This document shows, one piece after another, positions 9,480 through 18,121 of a stretch of 44,897 nucleotides of DNA; position 1 is the first letter of the stretch; each line of letters opens with the position of its first letter. The notes under the pieces are model-generated. The model was not told the DNA's origin and ran no database searches. It was given only the letters and a program-made list of their open reading frames with translations. This stretch comes from Candidatus Adlerbacteria bacterium (GTDB taxonomy: Bacteria; Patescibacteriota; Minisyncoccia; Phycocordibacterales; SBAW01). The stretch is taken from contig PLCJ01000002.1 of assembly GCA_003135635.1 (NCBI GenBank), positions 1-44,897 of the forward strand. The letters are read 5' to 3'. The position numbers and the translations under genes were made by a program.

Positions 9480-11138
9480 ATGCCGATAAGTGACTCCACG
9501 CACCGCGACCAACCCAAATATATTTTTGTCGTCGGTGGGGTCATGTCGGGGATCGGTAAGGGCATAGCGGTTTCAGCAATCGGAAGAGTTCTTAAATCAA
9601 AAGGATTTGGTGTCACCGCGATCAAAATCGATCCGTATATTAACGTGGATGCGGGCACTATGAACCCGACGGAACACGGTGAAGTCTTCGTTCTTGACGA
9701 TGGATTTGAGACCGACCAAGACATGGGCAACTACGAGCGATTCTTGGATATATCACTGCCAGAGATTAACTATCTCACCACAGGACGGGTGTATCTTGAA
9801 GTCATTCGCAAAGAACGCAATCTCGAGTACAAAGGTAAAAATGTTGAGGTGGTGCCGGATATCCCTGCAGAGGTTATCCGTCGCATTATGCAAGCACAAA
9901 AAAATGCGAGTGCTGATATCACACTCATCGAAATAGGAGGTACCATCGGCGAGTATCAAAATATTATTTTCCTTGAGGCTGCTCGGATGCTTAGGCAGAA
10001 ATATCCGCGTGATGTGGCGGTGGTCATGGTGTCCTACGTTCCTATTCCAAGCAATATCGGTGAGATGAAAACAAAACCGACGCAATATGCTGCCCGCTCG
10101 CTCAACAGTGCTGGACTTCAAGCGGATATAATTCTGGCACGTGCAGTAAAACCCATTGATCAAAAGCGCAAGGAAAAGATCGCGACCTCGTGCAATATAA
10201 TTCCTGAGCATGTTATCTCGGCGCCTGATGAAGAAAGTATTTACGATGTACCCTTACATTACGAAAAAGATAATCTGGGCGATATATTATGTGACGTGTT
10301 GGGACTTGACCATCGACCCACTAATTTCGGACAGTGGGAGGCGTTTATTCAGAAGTCAAAAGAAAGCATAGATACGGTTGAGATTGCGGTTGTGGGCAAA
10401 TACTTCGACTCTGGAGACTTCGTTCTCTCGGATGTTTATATCTCGGTCCTTGAAGCTCTGAAACATGCCGCATACCATAATAATTGCAAACCGAAGATCA
10501 CTTACTTTAATTCTAAAGATTTTGAATCGGGTAAACTGCCACTTTCTGCGCTTGATGCGTACGGCGGTATACTCATACCTGGCGGATTTGGAGAAACAGG
10601 AGTGGAAGGGAAGATACAAGTGATCGAGTACGCCCGTGTCCATAAAATTCCATATTTTGGACTGTGCTACGGGATGCAACTTGCGGTCGTGGAGTACGCG
10701 CGCAATGTCGCAGGTCTTGTGAGTGCACATACCACCGAGATTAATCCTCAGACACCCCATCCAGTCATTGCAGTTATGGAGAGTCAAAAAAAACACTTAG
10801 CGGAAAATATCTACGGGGGAACTATGCGTCTGGGTGCGTATCCGTGTGTCGTCGTGGAGGAAACACTCGCGGCAGAAGCGTACGGCAAGGAGATGATTTC
10901 AGAACGTCATCGGCATCGTTTTGAGGTAAATCCTCACTATGTTAAAGAGCTAGAGAAGAGCGGTTTGGTGTTTTCCGGAAAATCCCCAGACGGAGTACTT
11001 ATGGAAATCGCCGAGCTTCCTAGAAGTCAGCACCCATTTTTTGTGGGAACGCAATTTCATCCAGAGTTTCTTTCCCGTCCGCTTAATCCGCACCCACTTT
11101 TTTGTGCTTTTATACTAGCTGCCCATAAGCGTCATTAG
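9480..11138 (+). CDS. pyrG: CTP synthase
   Basis: KYIFVVGGVMSGIGKGI, KIDPYINVDAGTMNPTEHGEVFVLDDG, GATase nucleophile FGLCYGMQ, QFHPEF. Confidence 0.96.
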   Translation: MPISDSTHRDQPKYIFVVGGVMSGIGKGIAVSAIGRVLKSKGFGVTAIKIDPYINVDAGTMNPTEHGEVFVLDDGFETDQDMGNYERFLDISLPEINYLTTGRVYLEVIRKERNLEYKGKNVEVVPDIPAEVIRRIMQAQKNASADITLIEIGGTIGEYQNIIFLEAARMLRQKYPRDVAVVMVSYVPIPSNIGEMKTKPTQYAARSLNSAGLQADIILARAVKPIDQKRKEKIATSCNIIPEHVISAPDEESIYDVPLHYEKDNLGDILCDVLGLDHRPTNFGQWEAFIQKSKESIDTVEIAVVGKYFDSGDFVLSDVYISVLEALKHAAYHNNCKPKITYFNSKDFESGKLPLSALDAYGGILIPGGFGETGVEGKIQVIEYARVHKIPYFGLCYGMQLAVVEYARNVAGLVSAHTTEINPQTPHPVIAVMESQKKHLAENIYGGTMRLGAYPCVVVEETLAAEAYGKEMISERHRHRFEVNPHYVKELEKSGLVFSGKSPDGVLMEIAELPRSQHPFFVGTQFHPEFLSRPLNPHPLFCAFILAAHKRH

Positions 11139-11260
11139 CTCTTCTAATAATTACGCTCGTACATTTCTTTGAACACGCACGATCTTCTTTACTTGGAGGT
11201 GGACGGACTTGTGCCTACGGCTAGAGAAAATATCAGGGGTTTGTTACAATCGAGCGGCAT

Positions 11261-11334
11261 TGCGGGATCGTCTAATGGTAGGACAACAGACTCTGGATCT
11301 GTTTATCTTGGTTCGAATCCAAGTCCCGCAGCCA
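11261..11334 (+). tRNA. tRNA-Gln (CTG), CCA encoded
   Basis: TGCGGGA/TCCCGCA acceptor, ACAGA-CTCTGGA-TCTGT anticodon arm, CTTGGTTCGAATCCAAG T-arm, G + CCA. Confidence 0.94.
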
Positions 11335-11365
11335 GTTTCGGTAATAAAATTAGCAAAAAGAAAAA

Positions 11366-11390
11366 CCGGCGATTAGGCCGGCCTTTCTTT
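11366..11390 (+). terminator. Candidate intrinsic terminator downstream of tRNA-Gln
   Basis: CCGGC-GATTAG-GCCGG stem followed by CCTTTCTTT. Confidence 0.55.
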
Positions 11391-11414
11391 CGGGAAGCAG
11401 TCTGCTGAAATCAG

Positions 11415-12125
11415 CTAGTTCGCAAACATCTTCATGAACCACCCGAAGAAGCTGAACGAGTTTTCGTGCGCCTTAACGAAGGCGTCTATCTTTGCCTGTG
11501 AGTCTTGGAGTACCTGTATCTGAGCGGAGAGTTCGGCCTTGTCGGAGTCGCTGGTCGCCTTAGCGAGCAGGTCCTGCAATTTCGCTATGTTAGCCGAGGT
11601 AGTCGCCATCTCGCTGCGCAACTGACCGAGACTGTGATAGTCGCTGCCGAGGAATAGTGCATGCAAGCCTCCCACGCCTTCTACCTTTGCAATAGCGTTG
11701 GCTGAAGTGCTGGCTGAATCCTGCTGGGACTCTGCCACAGCGCGCACCTGTGCGCCTATGCCGCCTTCGCGGTTGGCGACCGCAAGGAGCGATTGGACGA
11801 AGGCTGCAACTGTACTGCGATGAGACTCAGCGGTGAGCTGGCCATTGGCGCTTGCATTCGTGCTCGTTGCGTTACCATGAACGCCTGACTTGGCCGCCGT
11901 GCTCGTCGCGTTACCGCGTACCGCGGTCTGTGCTGCAGAACTGGTTGCATTACCGCGGACAGCCCCTTGCGCAGCAGTGCTTGTGGAGTTGCCTTGCGTG
12001 TGTATTTGGATATCCGCATTGGCATTTGCGTGGATGTTAGCCACCCCCTGCGCCGATGCGACAGATACCAAGGCCCCCGAAAGCAGGAGGGCGGCTGAAA
12101 GAACGGAAATTGTTTTTATTTTCAT
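11415..12125 (-). CDS. Secreted protein of unknown function with 13-aa repeats and C-terminal coiled coil
   Basis: Signal peptide (MKIKTISVLSAALLLSGALVSVASAQ); repeats GNSTSTAAQGAVR/GNATSSAAQTAVR/GNATSTAAKSGVH/GNATSTNASANGQ. Confidence 0.75.
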   Translation of the reverse strand: MKIKTISVLSAALLLSGALVSVASAQGVANIHANANADIQIHTQGNSTSTAAQGAVRGNATSSAAQTAVRGNATSTAAKSGVHGNATSTNASANGQLTAESHRSTVAAFVQSLLAVANREGGIGAQVRAVAESQQDSASTSANAIAKVEGVGGLHALFLGSDYHSLGQLRSEMATTSANIAKLQDLLAKATSDSDKAELSAQIQVLQDSQAKIDAFVKAHENSFSFFGWFMKMFAN

Positions 12126-12152
12126 AATGATTGTTGATTAAATGCTAAATTG

Positions 12153-12175
12153 GGTATAGCACAGATTACTATACC
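12153..12175. promoter_or_regulatory. Inverted repeat GGTATAG-N9-CTATACC upstream of the 13-aa-repeat secreted protein
   Basis: Perfect 7-bp arms; on the minus strand the right arm contains an extended -10-like TGCTATACC 23-30 nt upstream of the ATG at 12125. Confidence 0.45.
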
Positions 12176-12394
12176 ACCCAGTATATGACGCTCTCAGTTA
12201 AGTACTATTACCTATAGTAATATTAACACTAATTTAAATGATGTCAGAATAGTTCCAACATCGTACCAGACGGCCAGCCAGTTTGGTAACTGACCAACTA
12301 ATGACAAACAGGAATATTTTGAGTACGCTTGACCACAGCGTTCTTGTAAACGCACATTCCAGCTGCAAACGGCAGTACCATAAGGAGATACCCA

Positions 12395-12598
12395 GTGAGT
12401 ACTCCCGAGAGTAAGCCCCACGGCGGGATGACGGTTCGTGAAGCCGGCCAGAAAGGTGGCGAGACTGTCAAGCGCAAGTATGGCCCGGAGTTCTTTGAAA
12501 CAATCGGGCGAAAGGGCGGCGAGGCCACGAAAAAACGCCACGGCCACGAGTTCTACGAAGAGATCGGCAAGAAGGGCGGTCAGAAGTCAAGAGCCTGA
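12395..12598 (+). CDS. KGG-repeat stress protein (GsiB/YciG-like hydrophilin)
   Basis: Three KGG-type repeats (GQKGGETVKRKYG, GRKGGEATKKRHG, GKKGGQKS); GTG start with AAGGAG Shine-Dalgarno. Confidence 0.85.
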   Translation: MSTPESKPHGGMTVREAGQKGGETVKRKYGPEFFETIGRKGGEATKKRHGHEFYEEIGKKGGQKSRA

Positions 12599-12925
12599 TC
12601 GGGGAGGATAAGAGGGCCACATAAGAGAAATAACCACTAGCTCGACTACGACTACTGAACCACGTGGATGGCTGCCTTTCTGTCTCGAAGACGAGAGGGT
12701 GCCTGCGTTTACCAAACCCAGGCACTCTCAAGTCTCTTCTCTCAGACGCGTCAATCTGTGCGGGTGTAGCTCAGCTTGTATGAAGAAGATTAAGGAATTT
12801 CAAACATTGTGCTCAGTCTATTGTTCTGAACTTATTTAAATCAGGCAGCTCGCTAGTTTTTCTAGAAGATCCTTTGTAAATTGTCTACGAAACCAAGTGA
12901 AGTGATTTTTGATTATAATAGGCAT

Positions 12926-13534
12926 ATGTTGAAAAATACTATTTTTGAGCCTTTGCTGTGGTGGCTGTATAGCGCAATAGCAGTTACGGGTCTTTGTGGA
13001 TTGATATATCTTGCGGTACAACAGAATTTTCGACAGTCGCTCAATGATCCTCAGATTCAAATAGCAGAAGATGCAGCTGCACAAATAGCTAGTGGAACAC
13101 AAATTGATCAAGTTGTTCCCTTAGGAAAGGTAGATATTGCAAACAGCCTCTCTCCATGGGTTGCGTTTTATAACAATACGGGTGTACCACTCCTTTCCCA
13201 AGGCGAGCTTAATGGCGCCCCACCACAGTTGCCGTCAGGACTTTTCAATGACTCTACATGGCTCGCTTCAAAGACGTATCAAAGTGTAGGAGGGAAAGAA
13301 ACTCGGGTAACATGGCAGTCTTCGGGGGGTGTTCGTCAAGCACTGGTTATAGTACATCTCATTTCTTCTCCACAAGGTACGGGATTTGTTGTTGCCGGCC
13401 GAAACATGCGTGAGGTGGAAGATAGAGAAAGTCAACTTACTTTTGAAGTTTTTATGGCATGGATAGTAACACTGGGTGCACTGCTCCTCAGCAGTTTTGT
13501 TGGATGGTGGTTACTCAAGCCTAGAAAAAATTAG
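12926..13534 (+). CDS. Membrane protein of unknown function: two TM helices flanking an extracytoplasmic domain
   Basis: MLKNTIFEPLLWWLYSAIAVTGLCGLIYLAV ... FMAWIVTLGALLLSSFVGWWLLKPRKN. ATG 12926 preferred over TTG 12881 because a TATAAT lies just upstream of 12926. Confidence 0.7.
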   Translation: MLKNTIFEPLLWWLYSAIAVTGLCGLIYLAVQQNFRQSLNDPQIQIAEDAAAQIASGTQIDQVVPLGKVDIANSLSPWVAFYNNTGVPLLSQGELNGAPPQLPSGLFNDSTWLASKTYQSVGGKETRVTWQSSGGVRQALVIVHLISSPQGTGFVVAGRNMREVEDRESQLTFEVFMAWIVTLGALLLSSFVGWWLLKPRKN

Positions 13535-13547
13535 AGGTAATCTCTTC

Positions 13548-13793
13548 TCAAGAAAGATGGCCCTTCTTTTTGAGATATTCTTCCACTTGTGCTGCGTCTG
13601 AATCCGGTAGGATATCACCGTCAATGTCTAGTGTAGGGGATTTCCACTGGCCCGACTTCACAATAGCTTCATCCTTATATTTGGGGTGCACAAGCATGTC
13701 CCTTTCTTCAAAGGGAATATTGTGTGTATTAAGAAAATCTTTAACCTCCTCAGCCCATCCACAGCCAGTTTTTGTATACACGACAATATTCAT
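13548..13793 (-). CDS. Glutaredoxin-like protein with CGWA (single Cys) active site
   Basis: VVYTKTGCGWAEEVKDFLNTHNIPFEERDM, SPTLDIDGDILPDSD. Confidence 0.78.
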   Translation of the reverse strand: MNIVVYTKTGCGWAEEVKDFLNTHNIPFEERDMLVHPKYKDEAIVKSGQWKSPTLDIDGDILPDSDAAQVEEYLKKKGHLS

Positions 13794-13934
13794 ATTACTT
13801 CTATTATAAATAACTTTTGGAATAAGGGAACAATGAGCTATGCGTGCCTCTACTTTACTGTCAATAACTCTATACGGTATATAAAACCTGTGCTACGCTT
13901 AATATGTTTATCAGGTAACACTATTTTATATTAT

Positions 13935-14087
13935 ATGTTGTACACGATTGCCATCATTCTTGTTGTATTGTGGCTTATAGGAGTGCTCACCTCCTTTACG
14001 CTCGGAGGTTTCATTCATATATTGCTGGTCATTGCGATTATCATGATCCTTATACGTCTCATTCAGGGCAAAAATCCCATTAAGTAA
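13935..14087 (+). CDS. Small lmo0937-family-like membrane protein
   Basis: MLYTIAIILVVLWLIGVLTSFTLGGFIHILLVIAIIMILIRLIQGKNPIK matches the family pattern; the upstream part of the listed ORF looks non-coding. Confidence 0.8.
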   Translation: MLYTIAIILVVLWLIGVLTSFTLGGFIHILLVIAIIMILIRLIQGKNPIK

Positions 14088-14165
14088 TACACTCAAAAAA
14101 ATTACTCCATAGATAAAATGTATTGAGCAAATCTATCACGCATTCGGTATAGTTTTTATCTTCCT

Positions 14166-14636
14166 ATGGCTCCCGCAAAACAAAGACGCAACGTGAGGAG
14201 GCGACAGCACTCCCTTTCCCGCACAAAAGGACGAGCCCGAAAGCGTCCGGGCATGGGTGGCAGTGGCAAATTCTTCCATATCCAAGTCCGCCCGAAGAGG
14301 GAATTCATTTCTTTCCGCATACAAGACGTGGGGGAGAAAGGACATCTTGAGCGTCTCGCGGGCCGACGCTCAAGCGGAAGCTGGGATACCGTGAGCTGGC
14401 TCATAAGCAAACAGAATGCACATATAGGAAAAAATGGGCGCCTTGTTATAGATAGCAAGAAAGCGAGAACCATGTTAAAGCAAATTCGAGGTGCCATTGT
14501 GCACAAAAAAGGAGACGTTTTTCAAGCACGACCGCGTCGCAATGTGCCGGAAAAGGAAAAACCGACCCTCCTACAACGCCGTGCTCAAGCTCGCAATATT
14601 AAAAAGGCACAACAGGCCCGTCGCAAGCGCGCGTGA
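14166..14636 (+). CDS. Highly basic protein of unknown function
   Basis: 156 aa with Arg/Lys-rich ends and a central GSGKFFHIQVRPKREFISFRIQD...WDTVSWLISKQNAHI region. Confidence 0.65.
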   Translation: MAPAKQRRNVRRRQHSLSRTKGRARKRPGMGGSGKFFHIQVRPKREFISFRIQDVGEKGHLERLAGRRSSGSWDTVSWLISKQNAHIGKNGRLVIDSKKARTMLKQIRGAIVHKKGDVFQARPRRNVPEKEKPTLLQRRAQARNIKKAQQARRKRA

Positions 14637-14641
14637 GCCTC

Positions 14642-15346
14642 TTATTTTAAGTTTTCTGCAAAAAAGGAGAGCGTTTTCTTCCAGGCATCCTGGGCTGCTT
14701 CTTTGTTATATGCCTTTGGGTTTTGGTCATTGAAAAACGCATGTCCCGTTTTTTCGTATACCTCCGCAGTGAAATTTTTGTTGTATTTTGCCATACGTTC
14801 TCTGAGCTCAGGAAGACTCCCGATGAGAGCGGTATCTTCTTCTCCATAAAACGCCAATACTGGGCAAGTAATCTGAGCAATCTCATCTTCGCTCGGAGGC
14901 TGGCCATAAAATGGTACTGCTGCTTTAAGACGCGGCTCATGTGCCGCAAGATGAAAACTATACGAACCTCCAAAACAAAATCCAACGACTCCAACATTTC
15001 CATTTGAAGAGGGGAGCGCGAGCAATTCTTCAAAAGCCGCTTTTAATTCTGCAATCGCATGCTGTGCATATTCCGGTGTCAGTATTGGTTGCATTGCCTC
15101 GCGCATGCGTGCCTGAGCGTCATGGCGCTTCTCAGGATCTTGAAAATCAGCAAAGATTGAGGGACTAATTTTTTCAAATATGCCAGTCTCGCTTAAAAGA
15201 TCTGGTGCCAAAGTGGTGTATCCTTCGCGCGCAAATCTATTGCAGATATCTTTGATATGATCATTCAAACCCCAAATTTCGTGAATGACGATAAGACCGG
15301 GGCTCTTAGTTGTAGATGTTGTGACTGGGGCAATATAGCTTTCCAT
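14642..15346 (-). CDS. Dienelactone hydrolase family protein
   Basis: GLIVIHEIWGLNDHIKDICNRFAREGYTTLAPDL, nucleophile VGVVGFCFGG, TGHAFFND. Confidence 0.88.
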   Translation of the reverse strand: MESYIAPVTTSTTKSPGLIVIHEIWGLNDHIKDICNRFAREGYTTLAPDLLSETGIFEKISPSIFADFQDPEKRHDAQARMREAMQPILTPEYAQHAIAELKAAFEELLALPSSNGNVGVVGFCFGGSYSFHLAAHEPRLKAAVPFYGQPPSEDEIAQITCPVLAFYGEEDTALIGSLPELRERMAKYNKNFTAEVYEKTGHAFFNDQNPKAYNKEAAQDAWKKTLSFFAENLK

Positions 15347-15389
15347 AGGGGACTATAAATTATACACGCATAAAGAAACTTTTGCTTCA

Positions 15390-15418
15390 TTGACATCCCA
15401 GAGCAGGAAAGATATACT
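15390..15418 (+). promoter_or_regulatory. Sigma70-type promoter of the marR-efflux operon
   Basis: TTGACA-N17-TATACT. Confidence 0.75.
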
Positions 15419-15423
15419 CAGCC

Positions 15424-15441
15424 TACCTAACTATTAGGGTA
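15424..15441. promoter_or_regulatory. Imperfect palindrome, candidate MarR operator
   Basis: TACC-TAA-CTA-TTA-GGGTA lies at the expected transcription start, between the -10 and ATG 15455. Confidence 0.5.
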
Positions 15442-15454
15442 CGGAACTACTTTC

Positions 15455-15868
15455 ATGAAACAAGACAACGATACCACATTTTCCCTCATGTTTGAGCTGG
15501 GGCGACTCATCCGAAGTCGAATGGAAAAGAGCGCCCCGCTACTTCCTATTGCGCAATTTGAGACGCTACGTTTTGTATATGACAAAGTACGTCCCAATAT
15601 GCGAGATATCGCAAAACACCTGCAAGTATCGGCGCCTTCTGCAACGGCACTCGTCGATGAGCTTAATCGCGCGCAGTATCTGCATCGGCAACCCGATACC
15701 AAAGATCGTCGCCAGGTACGACTCGCCATGACAGAAAAAGGTTCTCGCATGCTTCTCAAAAGCATTGCGCAGCGCAAACGCGTTTTACGTAGTGTCTTGA
15801 GCCCTCTCTCCCACAATGATCAACATGAACTTAATCGTATCCTTACCAAAATAACTGCGCGTTCATAA
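15455..15868 (+). CDS. MarR family transcriptional regulator
   Basis: Winged helix: MRDIAKHLQVSAPSATALVDELNRAQYLHRQPDTKDRRQVRLAMTEKG. Confidence 0.88.
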   Translation: MKQDNDTTFSLMFELGRLIRSRMEKSAPLLPIAQFETLRFVYDKVRPNMRDIAKHLQVSAPSATALVDELNRAQYLHRQPDTKDRRQVRLAMTEKGSRMLLKSIAQRKRVLRSVLSPLSHNDQHELNRILTKITARS

Positions 15869-15875
15869 ATTTCCT

Positions 15876-17450
15876 ATGAAATCATTTTTCTCCAAAGAAA
15901 TCCTCACTAACCCCTTGATCCTATCGGCAATAGGGGGAGTAGTCCTTATAGGTATTGGAAGTATCATCTATTATGTCGCCGCGACGCGCTTGCCGGTGGC
16001 GGTACTTGCCACTCCAACCACAGGAACCATTGAAGAGGTAGTTACCGGCACTGGAGCGGTTACTCCCGCACAAAATCCCGACCTTGCTTTTGAGAGTGGA
16101 GGAAGAGTCGCGAGGATATCAGTCACTGTAGGAAGCAAAGTCTTCCAAGGGGAATTGCTCGCCTCCCTTGACACCAGCGAGCTTCAGGCACAACGCGCGC
16201 AAGCGGCTGCGAATCTCTCCTCCCAGCAAGCAAATCTCTCCCAAATGCAAGCAGGTCCGCGGCAAGTTGACGTACAGGCAAAACAAACCGCCGTCGATCA
16301 AGCCAATACCGCTCTTTCTAATTTTTATGCAAGTATTCCAGCAAATATCACGCAGGCCTATGACGAATCATTTAGTGGCATTTCCGCTAGCACTGATATA
16401 CTTTTCGCCCAGCCCAATTCACCAACTCCCACGCTTATATTTTCAACGACAAATAGTCAGCTTGCCACCAATGTAATAAACGATAGAGAGCAGATCAATG
16501 GAGAACTTTCAACATGGAGCATTCAAGCGAACGCTCTCTCGGAAAACTCTTCCACTGTCGACATTGGTGCGGCGCTCATCGTTTCTCTTGCGCATCTACA
16601 AGTGCTGCGCCTCTACAGCGACACTCTCCTTCAGGCACTCGGGGGTGCAGTTCCGTCGAGCAGTTTCCCTCAAGCTTCAGTGGCGGCGGCGCAAACTGCC
16701 GTGGGTGCCCTGCGCGACAAGATAAATGGTCTCATTTTGACACTTCAAGGCGAACAGCAGCAGATATCTACCGATAAACTGATGATTAGCTCCGCGCAAG
16801 ATGCACTTAACCAGACGCTCGCTGGCTTAACACCACAAGCTATAGAGGCGCAGCAAGCGCAAGTTGCCGCCGCGCAGGCGAATGTAGAGAATTTCAACGC
16901 CCAAATACAAAATGCGATAGTGGTAGCGCCTTTTAGCGGCACGGTCTCAAGCGTTCATGTAAAGGAGGGCGATATTGTCTCTCCCAATACAATCGCTGTG
17001 TCGCTTAATCCGGAAAGCGCGCTGCAAATTGATGTGTACCTCACTGAAGTTGATGTCGCCAAACTGCAGCTAGGAGACAGTGCAGAGGTGACGCTCGACG
17101 CATATGGAAACGCACGTGTATTTCACGCGAGCGTTGTCTCTATAGACCACTCACCAACCATGCAAAATGGTATTCCTGCATATAAAACGACACTACAATT
17201 CTCTGACGCTGACCCCAGCATTACCTCCGGTATGACGGCCAACGTCACCATTGCGGCAGCGCAAAAGCAAAACGTGCTTATTATCCCCCTCTCGGCGATC
17301 GTACAAAATGGCAATCAATATTTTGTGCTCATTCCCTCTCAGGGAAGTACCGCGGAGCGTCAAATCCAAATAGGTTTGGAGAGCACCAGCACCGTTGAGG
17401 TCATATCAGGACTCTCACAAAATGATCAATTTCTTGTCAATGGAAAATAA
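15876..17450 (+). CDS. Membrane-fusion/periplasmic adaptor-type protein (HlyD/MacA-like)
   Basis: N-terminal TM, split lipoyl domain (GGRVARISVTVGSKVFQGELLASLDTSELQAQ / VVAPFSGTVSSVHVKEGDIVSPN), long Gln/Ala coiled-coil. Confidence 0.87.
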   Translation: MKSFFSKEILTNPLILSAIGGVVLIGIGSIIYYVAATRLPVAVLATPTTGTIEEVVTGTGAVTPAQNPDLAFESGGRVARISVTVGSKVFQGELLASLDTSELQAQRAQAAANLSSQQANLSQMQAGPRQVDVQAKQTAVDQANTALSNFYASIPANITQAYDESFSGISASTDILFAQPNSPTPTLIFSTTNSQLATNVINDREQINGELSTWSIQANALSENSSTVDIGAALIVSLAHLQVLRLYSDTLLQALGGAVPSSSFPQASVAAAQTAVGALRDKINGLILTLQGEQQQISTDKLMISSAQDALNQTLAGLTPQAIEAQQAQVAAAQANVENFNAQIQNAIVVAPFSGTVSSVHVKEGDIVSPNTIAVSLNPESALQIDVYLTEVDVAKLQLGDSAEVTLDAYGNARVFHASVVSIDHSPTMQNGIPAYKTTLQFSDADPSITSGMTANVTIAAAQKQNVLIIPLSAIVQNGNQYFVLIPSQGSTAERQIQIGLESTSTVEVISGLSQNDQFLVNGK

Positions 17451-17454
17451 ATAT

Positions 17455-18111
17455 ATGACAGAGCTTACAGAACACAGTACAAAAGAAAAAAAACCTCTCA
17501 ATATAGGCGTTCTTGGAATTGCGGCATTCATTCTCATAGTTATCGGGGGTGGCGTCGCTGTCTTTGCGTATATCGCTGCAACAAACAAAATGGTTTACAT
17601 TGATCTGGCAACTATTTCTGCCCCCACAGTCAATCTTTCACCCACGACAGCAGGCACTCTAGAAGATGTCTATGTAGCGGAGGGCGATACGTTGCTTCCC
17701 AATACTGTTGTCGCCAAAGTCGGAAATGAGCTTTTGAAATCAACAGCAGGTGGTCTTGTAATAACAGCGAATAATAATATTGGTGCCCAAGTGAATCCGG
17801 GCGACAGTGTCGTTTCGATGATAGATCCAACACAATTGCGCGTCGTGGGACAAGTCCAAGAGAATAAAGGCCTCACTAATATCGCTGTGGGCGACCGGGC
17901 GGTCTTCACCGTTGATGCGTTTGGTGGGGAGCAATTTACTGGTATTGTCGATGAGGTCTCTCCGACCTCCCAAAGCTCAGATGTTGTTTTCAGCGTCTCA
18001 AACAAACGTCAAGAGCAGAACTTCGACGTGAAAGTACGCTTCGACACGAGCGCGTATCCACAGCTCAAAAATGGAATGTCTGCAAAAATCTGGGTTTATA
18101 AAACGATGTAA
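17455..18111 (+). CDS. Second, shorter HlyD/EmrA-like adaptor without long coiled-coil
   Basis: TM helix, ISAPTVNLSPTTAGTLEDVYVAEGDTLLPNTVVAKVG, beta-barrel domain. ATG 17440 is an alternative start overlapping the previous stop. Confidence 0.8.
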   Translation: MTELTEHSTKEKKPLNIGVLGIAAFILIVIGGGVAVFAYIAATNKMVYIDLATISAPTVNLSPTTAGTLEDVYVAEGDTLLPNTVVAKVGNELLKSTAGGLVITANNNIGAQVNPGDSVVSMIDPTQLRVVGQVQENKGLTNIAVGDRAVFTVDAFGGEQFTGIVDEVSPTSQSSDVVFSVSNKRQEQNFDVKVRFDTSAYPQLKNGMSAKIWVYKTM

Positions 18112-18121
18112 TCATAAATGA

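Noticed and set aside
11169-11408. 79-aa ORF overlapping tRNA-Gln
   Set aside because: It runs straight through the tRNA cloverleaf and the terminator; the protein has no recognisable features.
12212-12547. Minus-strand ORFs antisense to the KGG gene
   Set aside because: The KGG protein has clear family repeats and a strong Shine-Dalgarno; the antisense ORFs look incidental.
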